The position numbers and the translations under genes are program-made. The notes below the pieces were generated by a model that did not search any database, was not told the DNA's origin, and saw only the letters and a list, made by a program, of their open reading frames with translations. A stretch of 64,000 nt of DNA, taken from positions 682,001 to 746,000 of the forward strand of contig NC_068562.1 in assembly GCF_022201045.2 (NCBI RefSeq), in the 5' to 3' direction. This document shows positions 37,049-50,133 of the stretch, in pieces. Every line of letters begins with the position of its first letter. Position 1 is the first letter of the stretch. This stretch comes from Citrus sinensis (taxonomy: Eukaryota; Streptophyta; Magnoliopsida; Sapindales; Rutaceae).

Positions 37049-37475
37049 GTGATAATCTATTCTAACGTAAAACTAATGTAACTTAACCACTGCCATGTAT
37101 ATTTCTAATTTGAAATCACTGTTGTGATTTTATTCTACTGTGGAATCGTCAAACCAAGTTTCTAATTTCTGGCGTCTGGCTGTCTTTGAAAAATTGAAAA
37201 AGCGCAAAAAATTATTTTCATTTAATTATTAATTAATAAAGCTCAGATATTTCTTTCACAAAAAGGGTCCTGTATTCAACGAAAACAAGCTTTAAATGCG
37301 AGTTGGTTGATACCGTCTCTTTTCATTTTCTCTTAGGGACGAAGTATTAAGCCAATACCAATGCCCATCTCTCTTTCTTTTCTTTATAAATAAAAGCAGC
37401 TCATTTGAGTCTTTTATTGTATTGCATAACGAGAATTCAATTGTTACAAATCTTTGCTTTGGACCAAAAGAAATA

Positions 37476-38873
37476 ATGGAGTTTTATGCATACCCTTCTC
37501 GTTTTTCTATGTCGTCGTTGTCTTTGTGTGGCAATTTCTTTGAAAGGGTTAAAGAATTCTGCAATTTTGCGGTTTCTGCTGTTATTGGGAACATCTTCTC
37601 TGCGATCTTCACTTTCTTCTTCGCATTAGGTTCGTCTTTTCTTTCTTTTTTAGTTCAAACATTATGTGATTGCTCTTCAAATTCTCATTAATTGTTGTTG
37701 ATTTTCTTTATGGTATGTTTCATTATTTGATTATGTCGTTTGATGTGGGTTTTTGCTTTATTTGGGATTTGGTTAAATAAATCTGGATATAGCTTTGATT
37801 GTATATGGTTAGATTTTAGATTTGGTTTAGCCAAAAGGAAATGAGATAAATAGGGAAAATTGATGCTTGCGATTTTTGTGGAATTTCAATTATGTGAATC
37901 AATTAGCATACAAAGAAAGTATATTCTGTGCATAATCTTCCCCCATGTCCAGCATACGGATCTTATATGGCATTTGTGTACTGTATGCAGTGGGCACGTT
38001 GTTGGGAGCCATGACTGGAGCTTTAATAGGACAGGAAACTGAGAGTGGGTTTGTTCGAGGGGCTGCAGTTGGGGCAATATCTGGAGCTGTGTTTTCGATT
38101 GAAGTATTTGAATCTTCCCTTGTTCTTTGGCAATCAGATGAGTCTGGGATCGGGTGTCTCCTGTATTTGGTGAGCCATTTAGCCAGCGTCATTGTTGCTT
38201 ATCTGCTTAGCCAACTTGATGATTCCACAAATTGATCTTCAAGTTTCATGTTAAATAACCAATTTATGATCTTTTCCAAATTGTATAGATCGATGTTATT
38301 GCCAGCCTTCTAAGTGGGAGACTTGTGCGTGAGCGAATTGGTCCAGCCATGCTCAGTGCTGTGCAGAGTCAGGTATTTTGTTGTGATAATCATAACTGTT
38401 GGAAGATTATGCCGCAATTCTTGAATTCTTTATATTGTGTTAATGGTTTTAATATATCTGTTGTATCAGATGGGAGCTGTTGAAGTAAGCTTCGATGAGG
38501 CACCCAACATCTTTGACACTGGCCTTTCAAAAGGTTTAACAGGAGAATCAGTCGATAAGATCCCAAAGATAACAATTACTGACAAGAACAACATAGATGC
38601 TTCTGGAGAGAGAGTTTCTTGTTCAGTGTGCCTTCAGGTTCGCCCATACTGTTATTCTTCATTCAATCCACTTTTTGTAATCTCAATTTGATTTCTTAAA
38701 TGTAATTAGTTGCCAAGAAACTGTTTAATTCAATTTCTTTGTGTGCTCAGGACTTTCAGCTTGGTGAAACAGCTAGAAGTTTGCCTCATTGCCATCACAT
38801 GTTTCACATACCTTGCATAGATAAGTGGCTCCTTGGGCACGCTTCTTGCCCATTATGTCGGAGGGATCTGTAA
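37476..38873 (+). CDS. RING-H2 E3 ubiquitin ligase, NEP1-interacting protein-like
   Basis: Five exons keep frame: 37476-37629, 37991-38169, 38289-38372, 38470-38637 and 38751-38873, giving 235 aa. The N-terminal half is hydrophobic and Gly/Ala-rich, with likely membrane segments ([20 protein letters not shown] and [15 protein letters not shown]...[13 protein letters not shown]). The C-terminus is a complete RING-H2 finger with zinc ligands C190, C193, C209, H211, H214, C217, C228 and C231 and the conserved tryptophan W221. This architecture matches the plant NIP1/NIP2 group, named for binding the plastid RNA polymerase NEP/RPOTp, and related ATL proteins. Target proteins are not known from sequence. 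Membrane location and E3 activity are inferred from the family. Confidence 0.9.
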
Positions 38874-41800
38874 TGTGTGCATTTTCTTTTCTGTAAATAA
38901 CTTTATCCAAAATTTCTTTTTTACTTATTTATACACTCATTACCATTAGATGTTTTGTATTTTGTTCATTAAATATGTAGCCACTCCCTTTCTGTGGTAG
39001 CTGGGCGCCTTGTCTCACTATGGGTCGATGTATTTTGATGAGCCATATGTATAAAATTTTGAATTAACAGTGTGCTTCTTTCTTCCGTCCATATCTCATT
39101 TCTTTTTCCCTTCCCTGATTCTGAGAAAACTTAGCTATCGATGTTTAAGCTGTCTGCTAATGGGTGATGTAAATTTTTGGAAGTCCCCATTTGTTATAGC
39201 TTGCAATTGGTCTAGAATCAGCAAAATCAAATTGAATCTTGAAGCTGCTGGATTGCTGTTGAGATCTTGTGCATGAGCATGATTGTGGCGATTCGACTTA
39301 ATTTTGAGAGCACAACAACTAAATATTTGATGAAACTCATAACGGATTGCCCGGAGATTAGTGATAGTGACTAAATCCCAAACAGACCTGTATTTTTTTC
39401 CTTTCCCCGTATCATTAATATATTAGAATGTGGCATGGCTACCCATGCCTCATCACAGTTTCCACCGCATGAAAATTCGAAACTTATCCAGATCTCACTC
39501 TAGTCTCTACCAAAATATCTGTTCTGAAGAAGGGCTCTCTGGTTCATTAACTATATTATGAGCTAGTAGCTCGTTCTCATTTATTTTACTGTAAGGATAA
39601 CATGCTATTGATTTCTTGCAATAAATATTTTCAAGGGTGCTGATAGGGTTTGGTCGGATATTTTGAATGTGCAGTTTCTTTTTCATTTTTTTCCTCTTAA
39701 AATGGCCCATGATTCATCGTCATGAAGAATATGGTCCTTGATTCATCATAAAGCCGATGACCTATAATAAAACATCTCATACCTGTTTTTTTTTTTTTTT
39801 ATTTCTTTGGTTATAATCTTAATTTGTGGTTTGTGTTTGAGGAATTTGAATCCCATATTAATCTGAGTTGTAATGAAACAGTATTATTCATATATAAGAA
39901 GGAATTTGAACCCAGAGTTAGTGATTTGTATGGTTACAATAATGTATGGTTAAAATTTAATTATTTATATATTGTATTCTTATTTAATAACTTTTAATCA
40001 GGAAGTTTTAAAAAATTACTTAAGAAAAAAGGCATTTGAGCATTAAATCCACATCCAAGAAAAAGATCCTTTCTTTCATAATCATAATATAAGATTCTTT
40101 TAAGGTTTGATACTTTTAATGTAAAGGATTGCTTCTTTAAGTTTGGCAACAAATAGATTTTTTTTTTATTTTTTTAATTAAATGCCACATTAAAGAAACG
40201 AATCTAAAATTAGACTGTTAAATCAGATTTCTGGGATCCCCAGAAAATTTCGCACTGAACTAAAACCTAAAAAGGGAGGCTATAGATAAAATATTAAAAA
40301 AAAAGGACCAAAAAAAAAAAAGCTAAAGAAAGGCCATAAATAACTTCGTACATGAAAGTGAAGCCACAAGACAAAAAATTAAATGACTTGTGGCCTCTAT
40401 TCACCAAATCAAATATTTCTGCCATTAGCTCGCCCATCTACCTGCATTTAAATCGACATGCTACCTTTTTAGAATCCGCCACGTTTTGTCGCCCCTGTAT
40501 CGGTCCATGTTGACATAAGATTGGAAAAAGTGAAATAGGCCATTATGTGCACCTACTTCACTTCAGACAACTGGTCCAGTTCTACCTCTCAAACTTCATT
40601 TGCATTAATTCCTTCATCGGAGTAAAAATTATTGAGAAATTTCTTGCTGGTGGCGACTGGATTTAAAATTTTTTGTTAAAAATTAGTGTTTCTTTTTTTT
40701 TTTTTCACTTTTCGTATTTTCCAGGGAAAAGGTCTCTAACCCTTTAAATTTTATTCTAACGAATTACCAGTTAAAACCCCCCGGCAGAGATTCATCTATT
40801 TGACATTCAAATACCTTTTTAACGTTCTATCAGTGAATATCGTGTATTTAGATGATCACTTAACATATTAAATTAATTTCAATTGTTACTGTGTAGTATT
40901 GGAAAAGGAATTTGAATGTTCGTTCCAAAAACTGGAGTTAGAATTAGGGGTGTTCAAAATCTAATCTGATCTACTCAATTCGTCTGATTTGTAGAAATTG
41001 GATCCGTGAATTAGTAGATTAGATTAGATTGAAAATTTAAAAATCCACAGTTAGTGAATTGAATATAAATTTACATATATAAATTCGCAAAAATCTGCGA
41101 ATCTGTAAAAAAAATAAAAAAATATTTATTTAATAAAAAATAATTTTGTAAGTATGACATTATACTCTCTAATAAATAAATAAGTTAAAATATAGTTACA
41201 TTAACAACATATTATATCTTATCCGATAATAATATAAAATAAAAATATAGTTTCCTAAGTAGTTAATTTTCATGAATTGATCTAAACAAAAGAGATTTTT
41301 TTTTTGTGTTATATTTTGAAACTTTGAATGTATTTTCTAGCTTTATTTAAACAATTAATTAATTTAAATCTTATTTAATATTGAATTTGATAGGTAGTAA
41401 AATTATTTTTATATTAATTTTATTTATTTAGCTAGTTTGTGGATATGACATGATTAAAAATTTTAAGCCTCAAACCAATACGCAAAATAGTAGATTGTAT
41501 CTGGATTGGATCAAAACTCCATCCTATCCGCAGACGTATGGATTAGATTTTGATTGAATTTCACAAATTTATGGATTGGATTGGATTAAAAATTTATAAT
41601 CTGCAAAATCATTGATCAAATATGAATTGATGTTTAATCCGCGAACACCCCTAGGCTTAGAACTATCTATTTCTAAAAAGTCTCTATTTTAATTTCAACT
41701 TGAAGGTATCCATCACACTCGCGTATGAACTGTTTGCAATTGATTTTCTGCAACGCAGGTCATTTTTTGCACCACACGATGTCTTTTTCATTCTTGTGGT

Positions 41801-43913
41801 TTTACTTGAAGCTGCATGGAATCGATGCTTCTTGAATCATCCCCAACTTGTCCCATTTGATTCACTTTCTAGCAATTTAATTCTTTTCAACAAAGGGGTA
41901 AAGATCATGTGATCTTGTCACATGTTTGATTTACCCATTAATGATTGGAGGGATTGTCACCTCACATTTTATGGCAAAAATATACACGAAACCATTATTG
42001 ACAATAATTGTTAACAAAGTAATTTCTTAGTCGAGATTAAGTGTTTAACATCAGGTTTTGTCGATAATGAGTAACGCCATAGTTGAATGTTGAAAATTGA
42101 AACTAATCCACGAATACATAAAACAAACCTCGGCATTCGGATAGCAAAAGATTCAAGTTTTGTTGCCTTTTATAATTGAATATTGGATGGGATTCAGTCG
42201 AAGATCATACCGCAAAATGTGTTTAGAATTCAGTCTAGCCCAGGGTCAGGAAATGTTCTTACTCTAATGATCTGGCTTAAGAAACCAGATTCAGATTCAT
42301 CCTGTATTTTGTTAGAAATGGAGGTTGTATGACATGTCTGGGTCTAGCTACCAAGCACTCACTTCATCTTGATAAATTTACTCAATCGGCCAGTGCTGCT
42401 CCTGAAAAGCAACCAGATTCAGCCTGCTTTTTGCTAGATGTGAAATTGATTAAAGAGTGGTACTATTAAGTATTAATAATACGCCTCTGAAACCCCCCTT
42501 ACTAAAAGTACCCCCATTAAAACGCTTTTCTGTCCGCACATAATAAAATTATGTGATAGGAAGAGGGAAAAAAGATAATATTGAAAAAAATTAACTGACG
42601 CTAACGTAGATGACCATAAGCTCGTCCCACTTAGAACAGCGCAGTTAAGCAAGAAGATTTTGCACAACAAATTGAAATCCCAGCATACAAAAATGATTAA
42701 TATGGGGGTATATGTCTTATCCGTATGTTATTTGGCATATGTATGCGTGCATCTGTCTTGTTTGTTAACACATCTTTGGCTCTATTTTGATGAGAATTTT
42801 TCACTTAGCGACAACTCGCGAGACACTATCTAAAACATACAAAATCAAGCCAAAACAATAATTTTGAAGGCACAATTTGACAATGAAATCAATAGAAAAA
42901 GCAAGTAGTAAACGACACCACCTCCTGGCGCAATCAAACTTGTGATTTCAATCATACAAATAGATTAATGAATTATGGTTGTTACCCTGCTGATTAATTG
43001 GTTGCCTCCACTGAAAAAAGTAAAATAGATTAATATCCCTATCTTGGTATAGCTAGAAATGTAATCTAAGCGTCTGGATACATGTTTAGTATTCTATTTT
43101 TTCAACCATGTGGATCCAAAATACGTTATATTAATTAATTAATTAACTAAAACTGTTTAGTTACACCAATAACATTATTGTTATGTCCAGAAATCACCAA
43201 TTAAGACCTAAATAAAAACGATTTGGATTAACAAAAAGGGTCATCATTGTCAACAAGGGCTTCCCACGAGCGAAAGTACAGACTACACACTGTGAATCGC
43301 ATCATCAATACAATAATTCACTGGAATATTATAACACACACACACATATCGAAAATCATTCGAAAAGTTGGTTCAGACCAGAGAAAATGTGGATTTGAAC
43401 TGAGATCATAACAAAACACTATTGACTACTATTGTATTGCTGAGAAATGAGGATGTTTTACACTTTTACTGTAAAATAATGATAAACGAATATGCACGCA
43501 GCATAATTAATTAGATTTTTCTTTGCATGCATATTGTTTTGGCTCATGTGCCGTCCTAATTAGACCAAGTCTATGGACTAAAGAGATAGAGAGAGTGACT
43601 CCGAATATACATGGACTTGGTTTTTGAAATTATATGGTCTGCCGGCAGTGAATTTAGTTCAGGCATTTTGTGAAAGAACATTATTGTTTGCGTAAATTTC
43701 TTGATCTTTCTTTCCTAGCCTTCAATTAAGCAAATTGATCGTCCAAAGGAGTATGAGCACGTACGTACAGTGAATATTGCAGAGGCGCCCAATGAAAATG
43801 AAACCACTGAGAAAGAGCTAAATCAACGGAGAATCTTTTCATTTCTTTTTGCAAAGGAATCAACCCACGTTATTACTTTTATTTCAAGTTACACATAGGT
43901 AGAAATAGAGATA
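38874..43913. other. Intergenic region between the RING-H2 and kinase genes
   Basis: About 5 kb. The first few hundred bases are likely the RING gene 3' UTR. The inverted-repeat element at 40947-41651 is listed separately. The plus-strand frame at 41700-41912 and the minus-strand frame at 42473-42670 show no family features. The last few hundred bases before 43914 are presumably the kinase promoter and leader. Confidence 0.5.
40947..41651. mobile_element. hAT-type MITE, about 705 bp
   Basis: The ends are GGGGTGTTC on the left and GAACACCCC on the right, with subterminal ATCTAATCTGATC and GATTAGATT motifs repeated in both orientations. The flanks are TAGAATTA and TAGGCTTA, which agree at six of eight bases and may be a decayed 8-bp target-site duplication as hAT transposases make. 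The interior is AT-rich, with repeated TTGGATTGGATTAAAA-like pieces, and has no coding frame. Confidence 0.6.
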
Positions 43914-46584
43914 ATGCTGAAGAGAAACTTATTGGTTGCTGCGAATTCACCAGCTTCTGCATTTGGAAATGCCCCAGAGGAATCTAAAAATCAGGAGAAC
44001 TCTAATCATAAATTTATGTGGGGAGCAATTATTATTGCCGTTTTTTCAATCTTGGTGGGTGTCTCTTTGTTCTTCTTTGTATGGAGGAAGCTTTTGCCTA
44101 TTTTCAAGCAAAAACGCATGCTCAAAGGTCAGTTACTTTACATTACATTACTACATTAATCTTGTTTTCTCGGGAAAACTTCCACTGGAAAAATGCATGT
44201 TAGAGGATATTATTTATATTGATTTCAGCTAGAGCAAGCACTTTGTGAAATGTCCCTTTTTCATGGCCATTGCCCGTTGCCAAAATTTTATCTGCAACGT
44301 CACATGAATGCTTTTCTTTATCAGATCAGCCAGTACTTACCCTAGCTAATAAATTCATACCTCAGTGCATTTATAGACCGAAAAAGCCTGAGTGCTACAC
44401 GTATCCAGGCCGATTCAAACATGCATATGGATATGGGTCCAATTTTTCATTGTACAATTAATGATGTCAATATATATTTTTCAATTCTAAGGGATTTTTC
44501 TGTTTTATTTTAGTGTGGATAAGCTCTTAAATTGTACGGTTTAAGAAAATTACTTTTGAATAAATTATAAAGCCGTGCGATTTAAAAAAGTTAAAATCTA
44601 ACTCTCTTAAACCCATGTTTTAAAAGTTGTGTACGCATGAAAAAAAATAAATAAGGAGGTCCGTATTAGAGAAAAACTCATATATGTATATATGGGCACG
44701 TTGTTCTTAGATAATTACTTAGTCAATTGTGTTAATTAATTAGGACGTTTGAAAGCTGAGAGGTTGCAGTTGAAGCGCTTTGAGTTGGATGAGTTAGAGA
44801 GGGCTACTAATAATTTCAGTGAAGATTGGTTGTTGGGTTCTGGGGCATTTGGAAATGTATACAAAGGGACTTTTGATAAAGAAGGAGCACTTGCAATTAA
44901 GAGAGCCCATGCTGCTTCATACCAAAGTGCTGAAGAATTTAGAAACGGTAAGCTTCAATTGAAATCAAGTCAGATAATGATTTTGTTTTGTACAACAATA
45001 AAAAAAAATACGTTTAGTTGATTTGTTTTTTCTTTTCCAAACTTTCTTGAAACAGAAGTAAGGCTGCTTTCTAAAGTAAAGCACAGGAACCTTGTTGGTT
45101 TGGTTGGATTTTGTGAAGAAGCTGGTAAGCCATTTTGTTAGTCATTTAATTTTCAACTTAATTACAAGCATATAAATATTACACCTTACAAATTGCCCTA
45201 CAAATGAATTGCGAGAAAAAGCTGTAAATTTTATTGTATGGGCTTACTACAGCTAAGAGCTTTCTAAAAGCGTATCTGTTTTGGTTCTCTTTTCACTGGT
45301 GAAAAAGTAAATTCCCAAAGTGCGTAACCTCTGCAACACACACACACACACACACACACAAAATATACGGTCAATTTTTCTGAAAAGAACAGAAGCTAGC
45401 GGTGCAGGTGCGGAAGCGTTGGTCTATGAATACGTACCGCATGGTTCTCTCCTTGACTACATCACAGGTAAATTCCACCTAGTTTCTTATCACAAACACA
45501 AAAATTCCAAAAAGAATTCCCATTATTTATTTATTTTTTAACTCTTTTACTAGGGAGAGGAGGAAGAAGCCTAACTTGGAGGCAAAGGGTCAACATAGCT
45601 ATCGGAGCTGCTAAAGGTAATTTAACAGACATGTGCTTGACGTTAACGTGATGAGAGTAACATGAATTGTCTTCTAACACAGGAATCGCACATCTGCACG
45701 ATGGGATAACGCCAAGCATAATCCACCGTGACATAAAACCGAGTAATATTTTAATTGGAGAGGGGTATGAAGCCAAGGTTTCTGATTTTGGTCTAGTGAG
45801 AATGGGACCAGTTGGCGATCAATCTCATGTCAGTAGCCAAATCAAAGGGACACCAGGGTATCTGGACCCTGCATATTGTTCAAGCTTTCATTTAAGTCAA
45901 TTCAGTGATGTTTATAGCTTTGGCGTCATCCTTCTGCAGCTTATTGCTGCTCGGCCTGCAGTTGATACAACTAGACACCAGCCTAATTATCACATCATTG
46001 AATGGGTAAGCATTTTAAATTTAAATGTTAATAATAGTGGGTGTGGTGGTTTACAACTGTTTCATTATAAAATTTGATTATTTTATCTGGGGAAAAAAAA
46101 TTAAATGCAGGCAAGGCCAAGCATAGAGAGTGGAAACATTGAAGAAATTTTGGATGCTAATCTTCTAACAGAGCCATGTAACAAGGAGATCATGCTAAAA
46201 ATGGGGCAACTTGGCCTAAGATGTGTTGTAAAATCACCCAAAGAGAGACCTACAATGACCCAAGTGTGGCAAGAACTTGAGGAGGCTCTTCATTCATCTG
46301 ATAATTTCAGTAACATAATGCCTATAACTTCAAAGGAATCTCGACGATCAACTGGTGGTTCGCGAAGATTTTCAATCGATCGTGATTATTCTCAAAGCTT
46401 TGTGAGCATAGACGGTGTTGGATTCCAAAGGTTTCGGATAGAGATGGATAGCCAGTCCTTTCAAAGCTCAAGCTTGAGGGCTTTTGCGACCGATAGAGTC
46501 AGCATTGATGTTGATAAGGAAAATTTGAGAGGAATAAGAGAGGAAACAAGTAGGGAACAGGATTTATATGCAGTTGAGCTCTAG
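43914..46584 (+). CDS. Single-pass membrane serine/threonine kinase of the receptor-like class
   Basis: Seven exons keep frame: 43914-44127, 44744-44947, 45056-45124, 45393-45467, 45554-45616, 45683-46005 and 46111-46584, giving 473 aa. There is no obvious signal peptide. A short N-terminal segment of about 34 residues is followed by one transmembrane helix (about 36-57, WGAIIIAVFSILVGVSLFFF) and a basic stop-transfer segment. The kinase domain has the glycine loop GSGAFGNVY, K124 in LAIKRAH, HRDIKPSN with D225, DFG with D243, and GTPGYLDPAY in the activation segment, so it should be active. The tail of about 120 residues is rich in Ser and Arg. It belongs to the plant RLK/Pelle superfamily; I cannot name the ligand or partner. 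The start of exon 4 could also be at 45408, which would drop five residues. An upstream exon coding an ectodomain was not found. Confidence 0.88.
45335..45360. repeat. (CA)n microsatellite in a kinase intron
   Basis: About thirteen CA units in the third intron of the kinase gene, close to the 45393 acceptor. Likely polymorphic between individuals. Confidence 0.9.
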
Positions 46585-47113
46585 TAATGCACCATTAAGT
46601 GTCTATAGATTTATAAGAGACAACTGATAGTGGATGAATTGTTCTTTTTATATTGACAAGAGAAATATCATGTTCAATCTTCATCAAAATTTTGTTAGAT
46701 TTTTGGTTACCATATGCTATCAAAGTAATGATAGAATAGTATTGAGTATTTAATTGAAGACGAACCACCGTCAGGTAAAAAAAAAGAAAAAGAAAAGTGC
46801 TGACTAATACATACTTCACATAAAACATGAAACTAATACACAGCAAACATGTGCTGCCATGTTCGTCATAATACGTTAAAGGAGCAAAGTATAGTTGCCC
46901 CTGCAGGAATAAACAGCTCCACAAAAAATTATTTACAGCAGTAAGCCGCCTTAGCACATTCTAAACAACTATTGCTGCTTCAAAGAAACAAGCAACAAAA
47001 AATGGCTAACGGCCAATAATAGCAAAAGCAACTAAAACACTATTCTTAACTTCAATCTGCATATGCACCAACCATATCCACTTATATTCGGAGCTGATGT
47101 CCATTCCGTCTGA
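46585..47113. other. 3' flanks between convergent kinase and DUF632 genes
   Basis: About 530 bases between the two stop codons. This DNA must supply both 3' untranslated regions, so the transcripts may come close to each other or overlap. The minus-strand frame at 46595-46957 has no family resemblance and is not called. Confidence 0.6.
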
Positions 47114-50100
47114 TCAGCGGGATGAACTGGCACTGTTTTCTCCTGTTGCCTTGACATTTTCAAAGTAGGTTACCAGATCTTCATACATTTTAACAGTAGC
47201 CTTTGAAAAGCCAGCCAATGACTCAAAAACCTGAGAGAGACCTGTCTGGAAACCACCTAAGATAGCTCTTTGAGTATCTTCCATGCCAGAAATGTGCTTT
47301 GCCTTTTCGAATTCCACCTTTTGTTTCAATTCCTCCAAAGATGTTTTTTTATCTGCAAGCTGCTCCATCTTATCCTGAAAATCTCCATCGATTTCCATCT
47401 TAGACTCCTTCAGTTTCAGAATTTTATTCTCTGCCTTCTGCAACGCAGAAACCTTTCTCTCAAGTTCTCTTATAAGCCCATCAACTTTCTTCTTTAGCTT
47501 CTGCTCTTTCCTTTGTTGAACAGACAGAGCCTTAATCTCTTTTCTAAAACTCTTCATTGCACTCATCACCGCTTTATCAGGCAACTTCTCCATTGCAACC
47601 ACCCATTCATGACACATTGCAATTACTGGTGGCCTATTATCATCAATTCCACATGGAGGGACTGAAGAAGAAGACGAACTTCTCCCAGGATATTCATCAG
47701 TTTGATCAGATTCTGGACCAATATTGCATGTCGAAAACCATGCGTCAAGAGCTTTAATGTATGACTTCTGAGCAGTAACATACTCAGAAAAGCATGTAAG
47801 CCACTTTTTAAGTTCAGCCACGAGCTCAAGAGTGGCATGGCGATGAAATTGACTGCAATATTTCCCATTTAGACTATTAAACGTGGTCACTTCAAACATG
47901 ATCCGACTTTGAGTTTCATGTGATGTAGAGACTGCCTTCCACATGTTCATAAGCCTACAAAATTGGGAGACACGAGGGTTATATTACATCACTATTTTTT
48001 TAATATATGACAACTTAGTTTTCAAACAAAATTTTAGTCTATAGCTAGGATCTTACCCTTGTAAGAGTTCAAAAAGTTGTGGCTCAAGCTCTTCATCCCG
48101 AACTCGGATAATCCTATTGGAAATAGATGCAGCACACTGCACTGAAACCAAAACGCTGGCCTCCAAAGATTTTACTTTCAATCTTGTTTCGTCAGCTAAG
48201 TGAAACACGTCTCCTCTATCTCTTTCTTCCTTCTTTCTCAATATGGCACATTCTTTCTCGAAAAGCTTCCTTCTATTCTCACCCATCTGAGCATGTGAAA
48301 TTTACAAATCAAGTTCACAAAGCACAAATGAATTATCCAATTACGTAAATACATGATAAAACATAACAGTAGGATACCTTTACATCTTCATAAAGCTTCT
48401 TTTCCCATTCATATAACTTTCCCATTGACATTAAATGACTACCGGACATCATTCCTCCAGATTCCGATATATTATCATTCCTTGGTTCTGTGCCTGCAGT
48501 AGAAGAACTGTTTGTGGGGGAGATAGATGGCAAAACACTTTTACGAGAAGTGCAGCGAGGTAAGCTTGACTGGTTCCTTACAATTGACCGAAAGATACTA
48601 TTCGAGTTTTCTGCACAGAGTCAAGTAACTGTTAGAAAACGGAAATCAATGTGTAGTAATGTTGATCACAAAAAAAAAATGATGAAACAAGAAAGAACAA
48701 GAAGAAAGTTGAAGACCCTAAAAAAGGAGAAAAGAAAAGAAAGAAAACTTTACAAGAAAATATTACCCATTCATATCATTAATTAATCGCAAATTTAGTT
48801 TGAAGGACCGAACCAGAGCGTCTGCTTTGAATAATTAGGGCAACATTTATATAACCAAGAGACAAAATTGACAACTTCTATTATCATCTTACAGACACTT
48901 AAACATGTCGATATTGGTCCATTTGAATCTAAAATCAGACTTCAAGAGAGAAAACAAAACTTAACTTTCTTGTTTATAGACATAAATTGCAGCTAAAACA
49001 ATAGCTCGTGCAAAAACAAAAATGTGAAAAAAAAAAAAAAATCAACCTGTCAAACCATTCTGCAACTGAATCTTGGTGGCCTCCATAATCTTTGAAACAG
49101 CCAAACCAGCTTCATAAGCCTTGATAAACAAAGCCTCGATTTCCTCCAGTGCTTTCATCGACTCCTTATTTGTTTTCTTTCTAGTGACTGTCAAATCTTG
49201 GGCCTCTTCTAAACTCACATCAGCGGCATCATCCTCCTCCTTCATTTTCACCTCGTTACTAACTCCACCACTGCTATCATTTTTTGCAGATTGCTTTCCC
49301 TTACGCTTAGAGTCAATTTTCTCCTCTATTTTCACACCCCCAACAGTCTTATTCATTGGAGCTTTATTCTTTTCTGAACCCTGCCTGCTACTCTCTCCTA
49401 CACTTTCATGATTAGCCTTAGAACTAACTTCAACGTTCACCTGATTGACCCCACTTCCTAAATATGTCGATACACTCCTATACAGACACTCAAAATTTGT
49501 TGGATTCATCAATATGTCTTCCACTTCTTCAAGCTCAGGGATTCCCACTAGTTGCCTTGCCCTCATCACACTCTCAACAGAAATCATGCCTAAACTACCC
49601 TCTATGTGATTATAAGAATCAAAATAATCCCACCTTGAGCTACATTCTCCTCGCTCTACAAAGGGTGGCATCTCATGAAAAAAGTACTCACAGTCACTCC
49701 CCGCCTCGTCATCATCATCTTCACGATCTCCTTCATATTCCCATTCCTCAAGTATGACACCCTTTTGTTTTTTGTCTAGTGGGTTGTTTGGCTCTGGATT
49801 TTGATTCTCTTTTGTGGGTTGACAGGAAGTGGCCTCGGTGGTCGGTTCTTCGAGCTCTTGCATTGAAAAAATTTCGCTTTTCTCATTGTTCTGAGGGTTT
49901 TCGGAAGACGAAGGGTCGGTAACAGGGCCAGGCGAGGATGGTGAATGAGATGATTGCCTGGCCACAAACAATCCCAAGGATTTTGCTACCCTAAAATGTG
50001 CGTTATTGTACTTGCATTGAGCAGCTGCAAACGCTTTTCTGCGTTCAACAGCCAGCTTTAGTAAGCGCTTCCTCTCTTTGCAAACATAAAGCACATTCTT

Positions 50101-50133
50101 TTCATCTTTCTTTATTAGGCCAAAACAGCTCAT
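47114..50133 (-). CDS. DUF630/DUF632 protein (NRG2 / REL2-like)
   Basis: Four exons keep frame: 50133-49047, 48610-48378, 48286-48057 and 47954-47114, giving 796 aa. The N-terminus (about 1-60) is the DUF630 region, with CKERKRLLKLAVERRKAFAA. A long acidic, Ser/Asn-rich linker follows, including WEYEGDREDDDDEAGSD and, later, SSRWDYFDSY. The C-terminal half is the coiled-coil DUF632 region, with YEWEKKLYEDVK, HRHATLELVAELKKWLTCFS, SYIKALDAWFSTC and a heptad-rich helix after about residue 640. Known relatives include Arabidopsis NRG2 (nitrate signalling) and rice ROLLING AND ERECT LEAF 2; whether this protein shares those roles cannot be told. Most relatives begin Met-Gly-Cys and are thought to be N-myristoylated. 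Here the start is Met-Ser-Cys-Phe-Gly, so the glycine is missing. No earlier in-frame start was found. Confidence 0.92.

Larger units (their letters stand above)
30840..37475. other. Long gene-poor region between divergent aconitase and RING-H2 genes
   Basis: About 6.6 kb without a supportable gene. It contains the proximal promoter of the aconitase gene at the left and that of the RING gene at the right, a 123-bp inverted-repeat element (34547-34669), a possible larger element (35346-35957) and a local direct repeat (36846-37048). Much of it is over 70 percent A+T by eye. Short frames such as the minus-strand one at 36498-36755 have no family resemblance. Confidence 0.55.

Noticed and set aside
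41700-41912. 70-residue plus-strand frame just right of the hAT-like element
   Set aside because: Hydrophobic but without homology or gene structure; probably chance.
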